A stretch of DNA of 64,000 nt from Caldora sp965222765 (lineage in GTDB: Bacteria; Cyanobacteriota; Cyanobacteriia; Cyanobacteriales; Coleofasciculaceae), in contig CBDCVG010000059.1 of assembly GCA_965222765.1 (NCBI GenBank), forward strand, positions 134,663 through 198,662. Direction: 5' to 3'. Below the pieces are notes generated by a model, which worked only from the letters and a program-made list of their open reading frames with translations, was not told the origin of the DNA and did not search any database. A program made the position numbers and the translations under genes. How positions within the stretch are numbered: the stretch's first letter is position 1; every line of letters begins with the position of its first letter. Below are positions 8,908 to 18,635 of this stretch, piece by piece.

Positions 8908-9552
8908 ATGAAACAGACAGCTCAGCAGACAAAGTTTGCTGCCAAAATTAAAAAATGGGTTGAAGCAGCTCAACAACTTCGCACCCAAAATATTAGGCTT
9001 GCACTACCAATCACTCGACTGACTAGCATCAAAAGCCTTTGTCAAGATGACATCGCCGCGAAAAAGTTTGCTCTCCATTTTTCAAAACAGGTTGAGCAGC
9101 AAATCAACACTGACTCTTCTAGCAACACCCTCAGTCCTGAAGAATGGGAAACTCACAAAACTGTTATTGCTGATGGGATTGAGATGATGGAACGCTACCT
9201 GGAAACTCCCACTCATGAAGGCAAGCAATTTTTTGGGAGGTTATTGAAACAGATAAATGACTTGCAAGGAGATGATATACGCAAAGTCCATTGGTCTACC
9301 GTGCATTTTGTCCGCAGCGGTTATCTGCTTAAACTTGAGTATGCTCTGCGCTGTTTTGTTGAGCCAGATTTTCCTGCCTGGGCTTATAAATTGGCTAGAG
9401 AACTTGTGGAAGACTATGAACCTCAATATGGCACAGGTTTGATTCCATCCTCTGCTCCTATGCTGTTGGAAATTGCTGAGTTTTGGTGTCAATACTATTT
9501 GGGACACAATCTGACACAGAAGTTTCCCCAACTAATGAAAGAAGATAGATAA
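8908..9552 (+). CDS. Conserved hypothetical protein
   Basis: 214 residues, largely helical, rich in Gln and Lys at the N-terminus (KQTAQQTKFAAKIKKWVEAAQQLR). No signal peptide or membrane segment. Features are an acidic middle (SPEEWETHKTVIADGIEMMERYLE) and a C-terminal LVEDYEPQYGTGLIPSSAPMLLEIAEFWC stretch. I do not recognise the family. It follows tlyA by 47 bp on the same strand and may share its transcript, but no functional link is visible. Confidence 0.55.
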   Translation: MKQTAQQTKFAAKIKKWVEAAQQLRTQNIRLALPITRLTSIKSLCQDDIAAKKFALHFSKQVEQQINTDSSSNTLSPEEWETHKTVIADGIEMMERYLETPTHEGKQFFGRLLKQINDLQGDDIRKVHWSTVHFVRSGYLLKLEYALRCFVEPDFPAWAYKLARELVEDYEPQYGTGLIPSSAPMLLEIAEFWCQYYLGHNLTQKFPQLMKEDR

Positions 9553-9666
9553 ACACTCAAAAAGCCTCATCATATATCACTGGAGAGCTCCCCAGGAGAG
9601 CTGAGCTCCCCCAATTCCCTAGTTTCTCGAGAGTATCAGGGTTACAGAGCTTATTCACTTTGCTTT

Positions 9667-10425
9667 CTAGCCGACTTGTCGCCCCCCCAGCTTAGGTAAG
9701 ATTTCCTCCTTAGCCCGCTGAACATCTTCCGGGAAATCGATCTCTATCCAAGGCACACCAGTTATGTCTTCGTACCCAAATTCCTCGGGAGTATCCAGGA
9801 GCAGATCTCGGATGGCATCTTCATAAGGTTCTTCCTGGAGTCCTTGGATAACATAGTGTTCAGTACGACTAACTAGACGGCTAGCAATTGTGCTAGAAAA
9901 GCGAAAGAATCCTACGGATTCACCACAGAAATCATAGATAAGCTCTGGGGAGACTTGTTTGCGAAACTCCAGCAACTGACCATTTTTGACACACAGCTTG
10001 ACAGGTTCCTCTCCCGGTTCAAAATCCCGATCCAGTAAAAAGCAGTTTCGGATATCAGTATTTACCAGTTGCTCAAGCAGGCGATAATCGTACAAGACAT
10101 CGGCATCCATCAATAATAGGTCATCGACTGCTGCCAGATGCTCTCTTGATGTCCAAAGACTAATGATACTTCCCCTATGGTAATCAGGGTTGTAAACAGT
10201 AGTTACCCAATCTTGAGCACCAACTGCCTCAATTTTCTCTTGGATTTTGGTAGCTTGGTAACCCACAACGATCGCTACTTCGCCAATTTGGCAATGATGC
10301 AGGCACTCCAAATGCCTTTCTAGTAATGATTTGCCGTTGAACTTGAGTAAACATTTGGGTTGATCAAGTCCGTCCTTACCTAAGCGATTTCCAACGCCAG
10401 CAGCTAGTATAATTGCCTTCATCAT
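9667..10425 (-). CDS. Sugar/phosphocholine nucleotidyltransferase-like protein
   Basis: About 252 residues; start at one of two adjacent ATGs (10425/10422), since the codon before them is TTG. The N-terminus MKAIILAAGVGNRLG...PKCLLKFNGKSLLERHL is the nucleotide-binding loop (GxGxRL...PK) of the NTP transferase superfamily; LLMDADVLYD carries the metal-binding Asp pair near residue 110; EIDFPEDVQRAKEEI closes the fold as in the LicC/IspD-like branch. It would couple a phosphorylated sugar or alcohol to CMP/UMP. The substrate cannot be read; no partner gene is adjacent. Confidence 0.7.
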   Translation of the reverse strand: MMKAIILAAGVGNRLGKDGLDQPKCLLKFNGKSLLERHLECLHHCQIGEVAIVVGYQATKIQEKIEAVGAQDWVTTVYNPDYHRGSIISLWTSREHLAAVDDLLLMDADVLYDYRLLEQLVNTDIRNCFLLDRDFEPGEEPVKLCVKNGQLLEFRKQVSPELIYDFCGESVGFFRFSSTIASRLVSRTEHYVIQGLQEEPYEDAIRDLLLDTPEEFGYEDITGVPWIEIDFPEDVQRAKEEILPKLGGRQVG

Positions 10426-10469
10426 CAACTCATAAGAGAATTTCTTGATAGTTCATGGAGAATTAAAAT

Positions 10470-10862
10470 CTAAAAAACATTTTTATAAGCTTGCCAGACT
10501 TGATGAACAAAACAACTCAATTGCCTGGGTGCATCTAGGTTGTTTACATAGGGAGCATCTGGGTTATTCAACTGTCCTAACAGAGAAATCACCTCGGTAT
10601 CCAGAGCTAATCTAAATAAACTTGCAGGCCATAGTAAATCTGAACCCTGGCGTAAGTCGTATAAAGTTAACTGTTCTGGTGATGACAGGGGTAAAGATTG
10701 ATTGTCTGCTGGTATTACCAGCATCAAAGGACGCACCCAACAAACCTGCCGCGATGAGACAATTTCAATAACTTCGGCGTATAAACAGGTATGTTCATGC
10801 TCTAAACAAACAATCTGGCGAGGCTGAAACTCTTGGGCCGAACCGATTGGGACTTGCTTCAC
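10470..10862 (-). CDS. Conserved hypothetical cyanobacterial protein
   Basis: 130 residues. An N-terminal small beta-barrel-like half (QIVCLEHEHTCLYAEVIEIVSSRQVCWVRPLML) and a helical C-terminus ending CFVHQVWQAYKNVF. No membrane segment. I cannot assign a function. It lies 44 bp upstream of the nucleotidyltransferase and 32 bp downstream of the 64-residue protein on the same strand, so the three probably form one transcript. Confidence 0.55.
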   Translation of the reverse strand: MKQVPIGSAQEFQPRQIVCLEHEHTCLYAEVIEIVSSRQVCWVRPLMLVIPADNQSLPLSSPEQLTLYDLRQGSDLLWPASLFRLALDTEVISLLGQLNNPDAPYVNNLDAPRQLSCFVHQVWQAYKNVF

Positions 10863-10894
10863 TATAGAAAAAATACGTTAGAGCAGGTTATTTT

Positions 10895-11089
10895 TCAGAT
10901 ACTAGGAACTAATTTAATCCTACCAGCATCCATCTCCGACATTAATAATTCAAGAGCTTCGTAATCAACATCCGAGATATAACCTAGGCGGCTCAGTTCA
11001 TTATTAATTTGGTTTTCTATATCTGGAGTTAGTTGCCTAATATAAAGTGTTTTCTCTACTAGCTGACGAATTACACCTGTACTATTCAC
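10895..11089 (-). CDS. Small conserved cyanobacterial protein
   Basis: 64 residues (MNSTGVIRQLVEKTLYIRQLTPDIENQINNELSRLGYISDVDYEALELLMSEMDAGRIKLVPSI, described in parts). The IRQLTPDIENQIN and ALELLMSEMDAGRI blocks are of a type I have seen in many cyanobacterial genomes, without assigned function. All-helical, soluble and acidic. It leads a small same-strand group with the 130-residue protein and the nucleotidyltransferase. Confidence 0.55.
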   Translation of the reverse strand: MNSTGVIRQLVEKTLYIRQLTPDIENQINNELSRLGYISDVDYEALELLMSEMDAGRIKLVPSI

Positions 11090-11411
11090 AGTTATTTACC
11101 TATAAAAGTTCTATACTTGTAATTATCGAATGAATCTATAGCTAATGTGTTGACTGAAGTTCAGTACATTAAGTGATCTTAATCACTATATGAATGGGGC
11201 TCAATTGTTAGTTAACTTTCTCTATTTAATTTGGACTATGCCCTTGGAATGGTTAAGAATGTTGTCAGAGCGTTAACTTACCTGAAAAACTAAATTTCTT
11301 CCTGATGATAGTTTTTAAAACTTGTAAATTAAGGTATGATAGCCAGTCCATCCTATAAAATACTCCTAAGTAGGGACAAGTTAGATAGTCAGGGTCTTCC
11401 CCGACTCCAGA

Positions 11412-11501
11412 ATGACAGCAGTTGCGCCCTTGGAGAATTCTCAAGAAATTGAATTACTAGAACTTAGATTATTGGTAAATGCTTACAAAGCGAGGTGGTG
11501 A
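11412..11501 (+). CDS. Possible 29-residue peptide
   Basis: ATG to TGA frame encoding MTAVAPLENSQEIELLELRL and a short basic end (VNAYKARW). No clear ribosome site. It could be a gene remnant or chance. Apart from it, the 11090-11746 spacer is AT-rich (a long A/T run at 11585-11620) and presumably carries the promoter of the STAS gene. Confidence 0.2.
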   Translation: MTAVAPLENSQEIELLELRLLVNAYKARW

Positions 11502-11746
11502 ACACTTCGCTACTTTAGTCAATAATTGGTGTTAATATAGCATCTAAACTATAAAAAGTCAAAGAATTTCAGTATACCTATACACATTTTTTTTACAAAA
11601 AAACTAAAAAAATTAAAAAACTATAATCTATTGATGAATATGCTGCAAAATCGTGCTATTTGGGGATTTACTCCGTAAATTCACTTAGGTGTTTTAAGGA
11701 ACTCCCTGTCTATCTATTTTTAGTAAATTAAGTATGAGGAGCAACT

Positions 11747-12082
11747 ATGTCAAATGCAATCAGGGATTCACAAATAAGCATTATTCAACCTTCTGGTCAT
11801 GTTAACGCCTCTAATGCTGTTGAGTTTCAACTTCAGCTGACAAAAGCCATGGTGTCAGAAGATCATTCGGTTTTGTTGGTTGATATGCATCAGGTAGAAT
11901 CTCTTGACAGTGCTGGCTTGATGGCATTAGTTTCTGTTCTGAGCCTGGCTCAAAGTCTACACCGGCGTTTTAGTCTTTGCTGTGTAGCTCCTTCGATTAG
12001 AATCATTTTCGAGCTAACTCAGTTAGATAAAGCCTTTGAGATTTTTGATAGTCGTGATGCTTTTGCTGCCACAATTACCTAA
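11747..12082 (+). CDS. STAS-domain anti-sigma factor antagonist
   Basis: 111 residues, one STAS domain. Strand-helix pattern SIIQPSGHVNASNAVEFQLQL, then LLVDMHQVESLDSAGLMALVS: Ser55 in the DSAGL motif is the phosphorylatable serine of SpoIIAA-type antagonists. Partner-switching proteins of this kind bind an anti-sigma kinase when unphosphorylated. A good AGGAGC lies just before the ATG (11735-11743 region). It is not next to a kinase here; the nearest candidates are the stressosome genes at 19-26 kb. Confidence 0.85.
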   Translation: MSNAIRDSQISIIQPSGHVNASNAVEFQLQLTKAMVSEDHSVLLVDMHQVESLDSAGLMALVSVLSLAQSLHRRFSLCCVAPSIRIIFELTQLDKAFEIFDSRDAFAATIT

Positions 12083-12113
12083 AGGTGTTAGGTGTTAGAT
12101 GTTAGGTGTTAGG
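12083..12113. repeat. Heptameric short tandem repeat (GTTAGGT type)
   Basis: Degenerate copies of GTTAGGT/GTTAGAT fill the gap between the STAS stop and the radical SAM gene, ending about 17 bp before its ATG, so the repeat forms part of the leader of the next gene. Confidence 0.65.
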
Positions 12114-12129
12114 TAGAGAGGTTAGACTG

Positions 12130-14898
12130 ATGTCCTTCTTGGGTGTTCTTACAAAAGAGATAAGTAAGCCAGCACGTTATCTAGGTAACGAGTTGGGGGC
12201 GGTACACAAACCTTGGGAAGCTGCCAGGGTGCGCTGGGTTTTAACTTATCCAGAAATTTATGAAGTGGGTGCTTCTAATTTGGGTCATGTTATTCTTTAC
12301 AACATCTTGAATACCCAGCCCAGGCAATTGTGCGATCGTGCTTATTTACCTGCGCCAGATTTAGCAGCTAAACTACGGGCAACGCAAACACCTCTATTTG
12401 CAGTAGAAAATCAGCGATCGCTCACTGATTTTGATATTTTGGGTTTTAGTCTCAGCTATGAGTTAGGAGCAACCAATATTCTGGAGATGCTGGATTTGGC
12501 AGGAATTCCTCTGACTTGGAGAGAAAGGCAAGAGGAGCCGGGGAGATTTCCTCATAACCAATCCCCATTTCCCTTAATCTTTGCTGGGGGACAAACTGCT
12601 ACTTCTAATCCTGAACCCTATGCTGACTTTTTTGATTTTATTGCTTTAGGAGACGGGGAAGAACTGCTGCCGGAGATTGGTTTGGTTTTAGAGGAAGGTA
12701 AGGCAGCAGGTTTGAGTAGAGAAGAATTACTGCTGGATTTGGCACAAGTTCCAGGAGTGTACGTACCCCAATTCTACGATACAGCAGAGGATGGCTCAGT
12801 TCATCCCCTCCGCCCTGATGTGCCAGCAAGGATTCTGCGGCGGGTGGCAACACCGATTCCTGCTTACTCTATTGGACTGGTGCCTTACATTGAGACAGTA
12901 CATGATCGGCTCAAAATTGAAGTAAGACGAGGTTGTACTCGCGGTTGTCGCTTCTGTCAGCCAGGAATGCTCACTCGTCCGGCACGGGATGTGGATGGAG
13001 AGCAGGTGGTGGAGGCGATTGAAGAGGGGATGCGTGCGACTGGCTACAATGAGTTTTCCCTGCTATCCCTGAGTTGTTCCGACTACCTTGCACTACCAGC
13101 AGTGGGGATGGAAATCAAAAATCGTCTCAAGGATGAAAATATTTCCTTATCCTTGCCTAGCCAGCGGGTAGACCGTTTTGATGAAAACATTGCTAATATT
13201 TTAGGCGGCATACGGCAGAGTGGCTTGACTTTTGCTCCAGAAGCCGGAACTCAGAGGCTGCGGGACATTATTAATAAAGGACTGACTAATGAAGAACTGC
13301 TGCGAGGGGTAAAAACTGCCTATGAACAGGGCTGGGATAAGGTCAAGCTTTACTTTATGATTGGTCTACCAGGGGAGACGGATGTCGATGTGTTGGGAAT
13401 TGCTGAAACTCTCAGCTGGTTGAAACAGAAATGCCAAGCTCATGGCAAGAAATCCCTCAAGTTCAATATCACGATTTCCAACTTTACCCCCAAGCCTCAT
13501 ACTCCTTTCCAGTGGCATTCAGTTTCGACAGCAGAGTTTGAGCGCAAGCAGCAGTTACTCAGACAGGCATTTCGTCGAATGAAAGGCATCAAGGTGAACT
13601 ATACTGATGTCCGGATTTCTGCGATGGAAAACTTTGTCGGACGGGGAGACAGACGCTTGGCTGCTGTAGTTCGCCGTGCTTGGGAATTAGGTGCAGGGAT
13701 GGACTCTTGGATGGAAAGCTTAGATAAAGCCTTTGCTGCTTGGGAGCAAGCGATCGCAGAATCTGGATTAACCTGGAAATATCGGCAAGTAGAGAAGGGT
13801 GAGTGGAATGTTTTTCAGGAAAGGCAGAAGATTTTCACTGATAATGATGGGGATTTTCAACCACCATTACCAATACTGCCTATAGAGGTTCTTGAAGAGA
13901 ACCCTGCAAAGAAGCTTGATGAAGTACCTTCTGCCTCCTGCCTCCTGCCTCCTGCCTTACAAGTTGATGCTCCGTTACCCTGGGATCATATTGATACAGG
14001 AATTGATAAGAACTGGCTCAAAGCCGACTTGGAAAGAGCTTTAGCCGCAGCAACGGTGCCTGATTGCTCCTTTGATGGTTGTTCCCATTGCGGTGTCTGT
14101 GGTACTGACTTTGGTCATAACATCGTTATTCCAGCACAGCCAATTCCTCAATTTGATGGTCACTTCAAACCAGATACTACCAAAGTTCAGCGATTGCGGG
14201 TATGGTTTGGTAAGGGAGGAGATATGGTGTTGTTAGGTCATCTGGATCTAGCCCGTTTATTTGACCGTGCTGTCAGAAGGGCATCCCTACCGATTACTTT
14301 CAGTGGTGGCTTTAGCCCTAATCCCCGGATCAGCATTGCTAATGCCTTACCTTTGGGAGCTTCTAGCAGTGGTGAGATTGTAGATTTTGAACTAACTCAG
14401 CAGCTGGATAGGAAAGAATTTCAACAACGGTTAGCATCCCAACTACCTCCAAATATTCCAATTTATGAGGTTGAGGAAGTTGAGTTAAAGGCTCCTGCGG
14501 CTACCCAGCTCTTGGCAAGAGCTGAGTATTTGATCCAGGTGGCTGCTGAAGATACTTGTGTTGAACAGTGGCAAGATTGGGTGGAGCAAGTTAAGGCAAC
14601 TGAAGCTATCTGGTGGGAAAAAACTACGAAGTCAGGTAAGAAGAAACAGGTAAATTTGCGCGATTGGTTGTTTGAGTTGGAGGTAGGAGGCAGAAGGCAG
14701 GAGGTTCTTACAAGTAATCAAGGGGATAAACCAGCATTTCCAGATTCATTGGTTGTTCTCCGCTATGTAGGTAGCTGCCGTAATGACGGAACAATGTTGC
14801 GACCAGAGCATTTAGTTTATATGCTGGAGCAAGTCTTACAGCGAGAGTTTCAGTTGTTGCACACTCATCGGCAACGGTTAATTTTAGGGGATGGGTGA
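12130..14898 (+). CDS. TIGR03960-type B12-binding/radical SAM protein fused to DUF2344
   Basis: 922 residues from the ATG at 12130 (MSFLGVLTKEISKPARYLGNE); a GTG 24 bases earlier lies in the heptamer repeat and is unlikely. Order: N-terminal cobalamin-binding-like region (to about 230), radical SAM core with CTRGCRFC (Cys269, Cys273, Cys276) for the 4Fe-4S cluster, a CSHCGVCG cysteine cluster near residue 655, and a C-terminal DUF2344 domain (RVWFGKGGDMVLLGHLDLAR...FSGGFSPNPRISIA). In many bacteria these are two genes; the fusion is normal in cyanobacteria. The substrate is unknown. A low-complexity SASCLLPPAL insert sits between the domains. Confidence 0.85.
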   Translation: MSFLGVLTKEISKPARYLGNELGAVHKPWEAARVRWVLTYPEIYEVGASNLGHVILYNILNTQPRQLCDRAYLPAPDLAAKLRATQTPLFAVENQRSLTDFDILGFSLSYELGATNILEMLDLAGIPLTWRERQEEPGRFPHNQSPFPLIFAGGQTATSNPEPYADFFDFIALGDGEELLPEIGLVLEEGKAAGLSREELLLDLAQVPGVYVPQFYDTAEDGSVHPLRPDVPARILRRVATPIPAYSIGLVPYIETVHDRLKIEVRRGCTRGCRFCQPGMLTRPARDVDGEQVVEAIEEGMRATGYNEFSLLSLSCSDYLALPAVGMEIKNRLKDENISLSLPSQRVDRFDENIANILGGIRQSGLTFAPEAGTQRLRDIINKGLTNEELLRGVKTAYEQGWDKVKLYFMIGLPGETDVDVLGIAETLSWLKQKCQAHGKKSLKFNITISNFTPKPHTPFQWHSVSTAEFERKQQLLRQAFRRMKGIKVNYTDVRISAMENFVGRGDRRLAAVVRRAWELGAGMDSWMESLDKAFAAWEQAIAESGLTWKYRQVEKGEWNVFQERQKIFTDNDGDFQPPLPILPIEVLEENPAKKLDEVPSASCLLPPALQVDAPLPWDHIDTGIDKNWLKADLERALAAATVPDCSFDGCSHCGVCGTDFGHNIVIPAQPIPQFDGHFKPDTTKVQRLRVWFGKGGDMVLLGHLDLARLFDRAVRRASLPITFSGGFSPNPRISIANALPLGASSSGEIVDFELTQQLDRKEFQQRLASQLPPNIPIYEVEEVELKAPAATQLLARAEYLIQVAAEDTCVEQWQDWVEQVKATEAIWWEKTTKSGKKKQVNLRDWLFELEVGGRRQEVLTSNQGDKPAFPDSLVVLRYVGSCRNDGTMLRPEHLVYMLEQVLQREFQLLHTHRQRLILGDG

Positions 14899-15359
14899 AC
14901 CACAGAGCCACAGAGAGCAGAGAGTGCAGAATCAGAGTGTCTACTGATAGAAGAAATCCATTCAAGCCTTTTGAGCCATCTCTGATTAAGAGTTTTCTCC
15001 GTGGAAGGGATATTTTGTCAGTGGAACTTTTCCTAACTGGTAAAGGCAACACTAACTACAAACTCATCTTGAGTGATGGCAAAATATACGTTCTGCGTCT
15101 CTACAGTCGTGGGAGTGCGGAACGGGAAACCTACGTTATGAGCCTGGTTCAAGGAGTGGTTCCAGTTCCCTTGGAAATCGCTCGCGGGGAAACTTGGTCT
15201 GTTTTTTCCTATTTGGAGGGAGAGCTCCTGGAAAAGGTTCCAGAGTATTCTAGTGTTGCGGCTGAAGCGATCGCAAAAATATCTTCAGTGGTGTTGGAAT
15301 CACCTGGATGGATTAATGCAGATGGCTCTATCTCACCGTTTTCCTTTGGAGGGATATAT
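14895..15359 (+). pseudogene. Truncated aminoglycoside phosphotransferase (APH) family gene
   Basis: The frame overlaps the radical SAM stop by 4 bases (GTG at 14895; GTG at 14937 is an alternative). It encodes the N-terminal lobe of an APH/choline-kinase-like fold: LTGKGNTNYKLILSDGKIYVLRLY (ATP-binding strands with the lysine-equivalent region) and WSVFSYLEGELLEKV hinge. The protein stops within the fold, at the junction with an IS630-like element, so the C-terminal catalytic lobe (HxD, DxD) is missing. It is best read as a gene cut by an insertion; the other half is not found in the window. Confidence 0.7.
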
Positions 15360-16173
15360 AGCGTTTCTAAATGAGACATGAAAAAGCATCATATTTTTCA
15401 ATATTAGGAAAATTGAATAACTTAAGGTCAACCAAAAGTTTAAATAAACGCTTAATAATATTGAAGTTTTTACAAAAACGATGACACCTTCTCAGTAAGT
15501 TTTTTAGTTGTAACCAAACTGCCTCAATCGGATTTTCTTCCGGAGCATTCGGAGCAAATAGTTCACAGATTACTTTCCACTCTGACTCTGTTAAATCTTG
15601 ATTCACACAGCCAAGTAATTCACGCATTTCTTGCCCTTTGTGATAGCTTGCACCATCCCAAATAATTAGTATTTGTCTTTCTTCTTCTTTCTTTTTCGCT
15701 TCTTTTTGATTGATTTTGATTAGCTCTTTCACGAAATTAACTGTGCTTTCTCCATTTCCTGCTGGGTATTCACTCACTATTAAATCTGGCTCAAATAAGT
15801 TTAATGCTCCATAATATGTTTGACGATTCTTTTCATTATTAATTGGTATTTTTAGCCGTTTTTTACTACCTCCCCATCCATGACTTATTAGATCTCCTTC
15901 TAATAAATGAACTTCGTCAATTGCATACACTACAATCTTTCCCGCTTTTATCTTCTCTATTATTCCTTCTAGTTTTGACTTAATTTCCTTATTTCTCTTC
16001 TTCACTAATTCTGGGTCTTTCCTTGGGTTCTTTTTTTGTGCTTTTTGCCAACTTATTTTGGCTTCTGACAGCAATTCATAATAGCTTGACTGTGATTTAA
16101 ACACGACATCATATTGTTCTATCAAGTAACATTCTAATTCTGACAAATCCCAATACTCTTGTTCTTTTAGCCA
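15357..16173 (-). mobile_element. IS630-family insertion sequence remnant
   Basis: The left edge lies in GGGATATATAGCG, a TA-rich site fitting IS630 TA targeting, directly behind the broken APH gene. The body is almost wholly the transposase frame. The right edge abuts the stop of the GT1 remnant, and the first part of the transposase is missing, so the element is a one-ended remnant. Confidence 0.7.
15367..16173 (-). pseudogene. IS630-family transposase, N-terminally truncated
   Basis: The frame can be read from about 16173 (WLKEQEYWDLSELECYLIEQ, typical of the region between the helix-turn-helix and catalytic domains) to a TAG at 15367. It holds the DDE core: YAIDEVHLL (first Asp), IIWDGASYHKG (second Asp) and LFAPNAPEENPIEAVW (catalytic Glu). 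The internal TTG at 16146 would give 259 residues, but about 100 residues of DNA-binding domain are absent compared with family members, so it is probably inactive. Lys/Glu-rich composition differs from the neighbours, as expected for a mobile gene. Confidence 0.7.
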
Positions 16174-17531
16174 GTATAATCTTCAATCATCGCGATCGCA
16201 TTTGCAATGCCATCTTCTTGCTGTAGCTTTTCAGCCAGTGCTTTAGCATTTTGGACAATTATACTCGGGTTCGTTGTCACTTCTCGAATAGCCGTAGCCA
16301 AAGTCTCAATCGTTAATTTCTTCTGTGGAATCGGTTCACTACCCACTCCCAAAGCATAAACTCGCTGTCCCCAAAATGGTTGATCACCAAAGAAAGGACA
16401 GATAATTGTTGGACAACCTGCTCGTAAGCCAGCGGCAGTGGTAACCAGCTCCCCCATGGTGTACTACCGCTGCCATCTTCGGGAACAACCAATTGTGGGG
16501 AGCCTGATCAATTTTGCAAATCGTCTTTGGTAAGTCATCTGTGCTTAATCCCCCCCAGCCAGTGGCAATAATACCTCGTACCTTTGCCTGTTGTAAGGCA
16601 GCAATTACAATTCTCGTTAACCGCTCTGGATTACGCCCTGCCATACTACCAAACCCAACATAGACAGGGGGACTCCCTTCATTCAGGAAGTCTTGTAACT
16701 CTTTAGGGGGTTGCCATGTATCCTGTTGGTCTAAAAACCAGTAGCCAGTGGCTACTACATTATCAGGCCAATCCCGTTGAGTTCCGGGGCTATTTTTGAG
16801 CGACTGTAACAATGCTAACTACTCGGAGCTTCTTGTCTTTTTTTTGACTTTCCACAGGATACTGGTGTCGCTAAAATATCAATTATATTTTGGCATTGTT
16901 TGGGACAGATGATGCTCTCATTCGCCATGTCAGAAACGACTAGGTTAGTACCGGCTGAGTAGAATGCCATCCCAAACTCTATTGACTAAGCCTGATATGT
17001 CTAAAGGTTCTGTTGTATTCCAGGCTCCTAACTGCCAGATGGGAAAACCCATATTTGGATGTTCTGCCGTTGGTACCAGCATTGGTAAAGGTATTGCCAT
17101 GATTACAGGAATACCTAACTTTTCGGCAAAATGAGGTCCTCCATAGGCTTTGGGATGGAAGATACCTCAAGTCAGGATTGGCAGCTTGGGCAGTATTCCA
17201 GCTATCGCTAAGCATCCGATGTTGCATCGGAGCCACTTGTTGAGACAATCTGCGCGTCGCTTTGATGACTTCCCACAGGTTAGTCACATTTTCCATCAGA
17301 TCCCGACCTTGCGGGTTAACGAATCCATCAGCTGCATCATCTCATCGTTCATGTAACCGTAGATTCAAGCCAGCAGTATCCTGTGAGGGAAGGGGGATTC
17401 AGAAAGCCCCTCGGGCACTGGTACAAAGGGTAACTTTATGTCCTGCGGTTGTTAAGCCTAAGTGCCCACAGGCTACATTAGGGTTGGACATCTCCTCGTG
17501 AACCGAGGGTAATATTTCAAGATGGTGTCAT
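16167..17531 (-). pseudogene. Broken GT1 (MGT/sterol glucosyltransferase-like) gene
   Basis: Pieces of one family-1 glycosyltransferase occur in order in different frames: GSRGDVQP (near 17500), GLTTAGHKVTLCTSA (near 17450), YGYMNDEMMQLMD and MENVTNLWEVIKATRR (17340-17230), HPKAYGGPHFAEKLGIPVIM (from 17160), DWPDNVVATGYWFLDQQDTW and VYVGFGSMAGRNPE (16760-16630), VVHHGGAG (16460) and TTAAGLRAGCPTIICPFFGD (16440). Both gained and lost bases are needed to join them and about 180 bp near 16813-16978 has no recognisable family sequence. The gene ends naturally at 16167 beside the IS630 remnant. Several breaks in both directions argue for real decay, although single-base errors also occur in this sequence. 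Confidence 0.8.
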
Positions 17532-17922
17532 GGCATCTAACTCTTGCCGCTCATTAAGCAAATGCCCAGATTACTTCAATTATAGATACTTCAAGGGTAA
17601 CCATATGAAATAAAACTATTGAAATCAACGATACTTTGCTATTGTGTGCCAATTAACTTGCAGCAGAGCGCTAGCAGACTCTCAACAGAATACTGGAAGT
17701 TGCACTGCGATTAGTCCTTGGATGCTAATACTAAACCTAAAACTCCCTTTAATGTCCGCTAGCATAGCTTTCGTGGCCATGGATTGCGATCGCAGTCTTA
17801 CTGAAGGCATAACTGAACTATGATACGAGAGCAAATTTATGAGGGACAATGGGGATAATTGCGGTAGATACGAACATTCCTCCCTTTGTATTTTCCAAAA
17901 TGGGATACTCCCCGATAAAAAA

Positions 17923-18561
17923 ATGAAATTGAGATTTTTAGCAACAGCAATGCTGTTAACCACAATGGGATTAGCCCCGGCTCGTCCTAGTTTTTCACAA
18001 ACTGATCTCAATGCTCAGTTGAATCAAGCTCTATGCGCCCAAAACTGGGCACAAGCAATCGATATTGTCGAACAAATGAAGGTGGCTGCACCTGAGTATG
18101 CTGGAGAACTGACAGTATATATGAGTCAACTCCAAGGTTTACTTCAGTCTAAAACAACATTTTCGGACTGGGATACAGGTTGTTCTCCGAGTACTAGCAA
18201 TAGCTCACCGGCTCCTAGCAATACTTCACCGGCTACTAGCAGTACTTCACCGGTTCCTAGCAATACTTCACCGGTTCCTAGCAGTACTTCACCGGCTCCT
18301 AGCAATACTTCACCGACACCTGGTGACATCTCTCAGCAACCCAGCAATGTTTATCCACCACAGTTAATACAGGATTTCATGGAGGGTTGTGTTGAGGCTG
18401 GGGGAGCAGGTAGCCAACCAATTTGCACCTGTGCTATTGAGCAGATTCAGAAAAAGTATGACCTTGGAGAGTTCCTGGAAATCAGTGGTGATTTACTTAA
18501 TGGTGGACCGATACCAGAACAATTAGTTAAAATTGCCCAGTCTTGTGTGCTCAGCAGTTAA
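17923..18561 (+). CDS. Secreted protein with Ser/Pro-rich 7-residue repeats
   Basis: 212 residues from ATG 17923, chosen because MKLRFLATAMLLTTMGLAPARPSFSQ is a clear signal peptide; the frame extends 28 residues upstream without sense. The mature part has a helical segment (LNAQLNQALCAQNWAQAIDIVEQMK), then six tandem 7-residue repeats of the NTSPVPS/STSPAPS type (residues about 118-160), then a C-terminal Cys-rich helical domain (CVEAGGAGSQPICTCAIEQIQKKYDL...CVLSS). Probably periplasmic or surface exposed, with the repeats as a linker. The 21-bp DNA repeats are prone to copy-number change. Function unknown. Confidence 0.65.
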   Translation: MKLRFLATAMLLTTMGLAPARPSFSQTDLNAQLNQALCAQNWAQAIDIVEQMKVAAPEYAGELTVYMSQLQGLLQSKTTFSDWDTGCSPSTSNSSPAPSNTSPATSSTSPVPSNTSPVPSSTSPAPSNTSPTPGDISQQPSNVYPPQLIQDFMEGCVEAGGAGSQPICTCAIEQIQKKYDLGEFLEISGDLLNGGPIPEQLVKIAQSCVLSS

Positions 18562-18605
18562 AGGTAGCATTATCCCATAACTTTTGAATCGGTTTGTTTT
18601 GAGAC

Positions 18606-18635
18606 TTTGAATTTATGCGATCGCATAAATTCAAA
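18606..18635. other. 30-bp perfect palindrome centred on HIP1
   Basis: TTTGAATTTATGC and its exact reverse complement meet at GCGATCGC, making a perfect 30-bp palindrome 45 bp behind the stop of the secreted protein. It could fold as a hairpin in RNA and act as a terminator (no T-run) or be a protein site. Confidence 0.6.

Noticed and set aside
15367..16146. Intact IS630 transposase starting at TTG 16146
   Set aside because: The family reading continues upstream in the same frame and then meets unrelated sequence, so the N-terminal DNA-binding part is missing.
17839..17922. Upstream extension of the secreted repeat protein
   Set aside because: The added 28 residues would precede a clean signal peptide; ATG 17923 is the sensible start.
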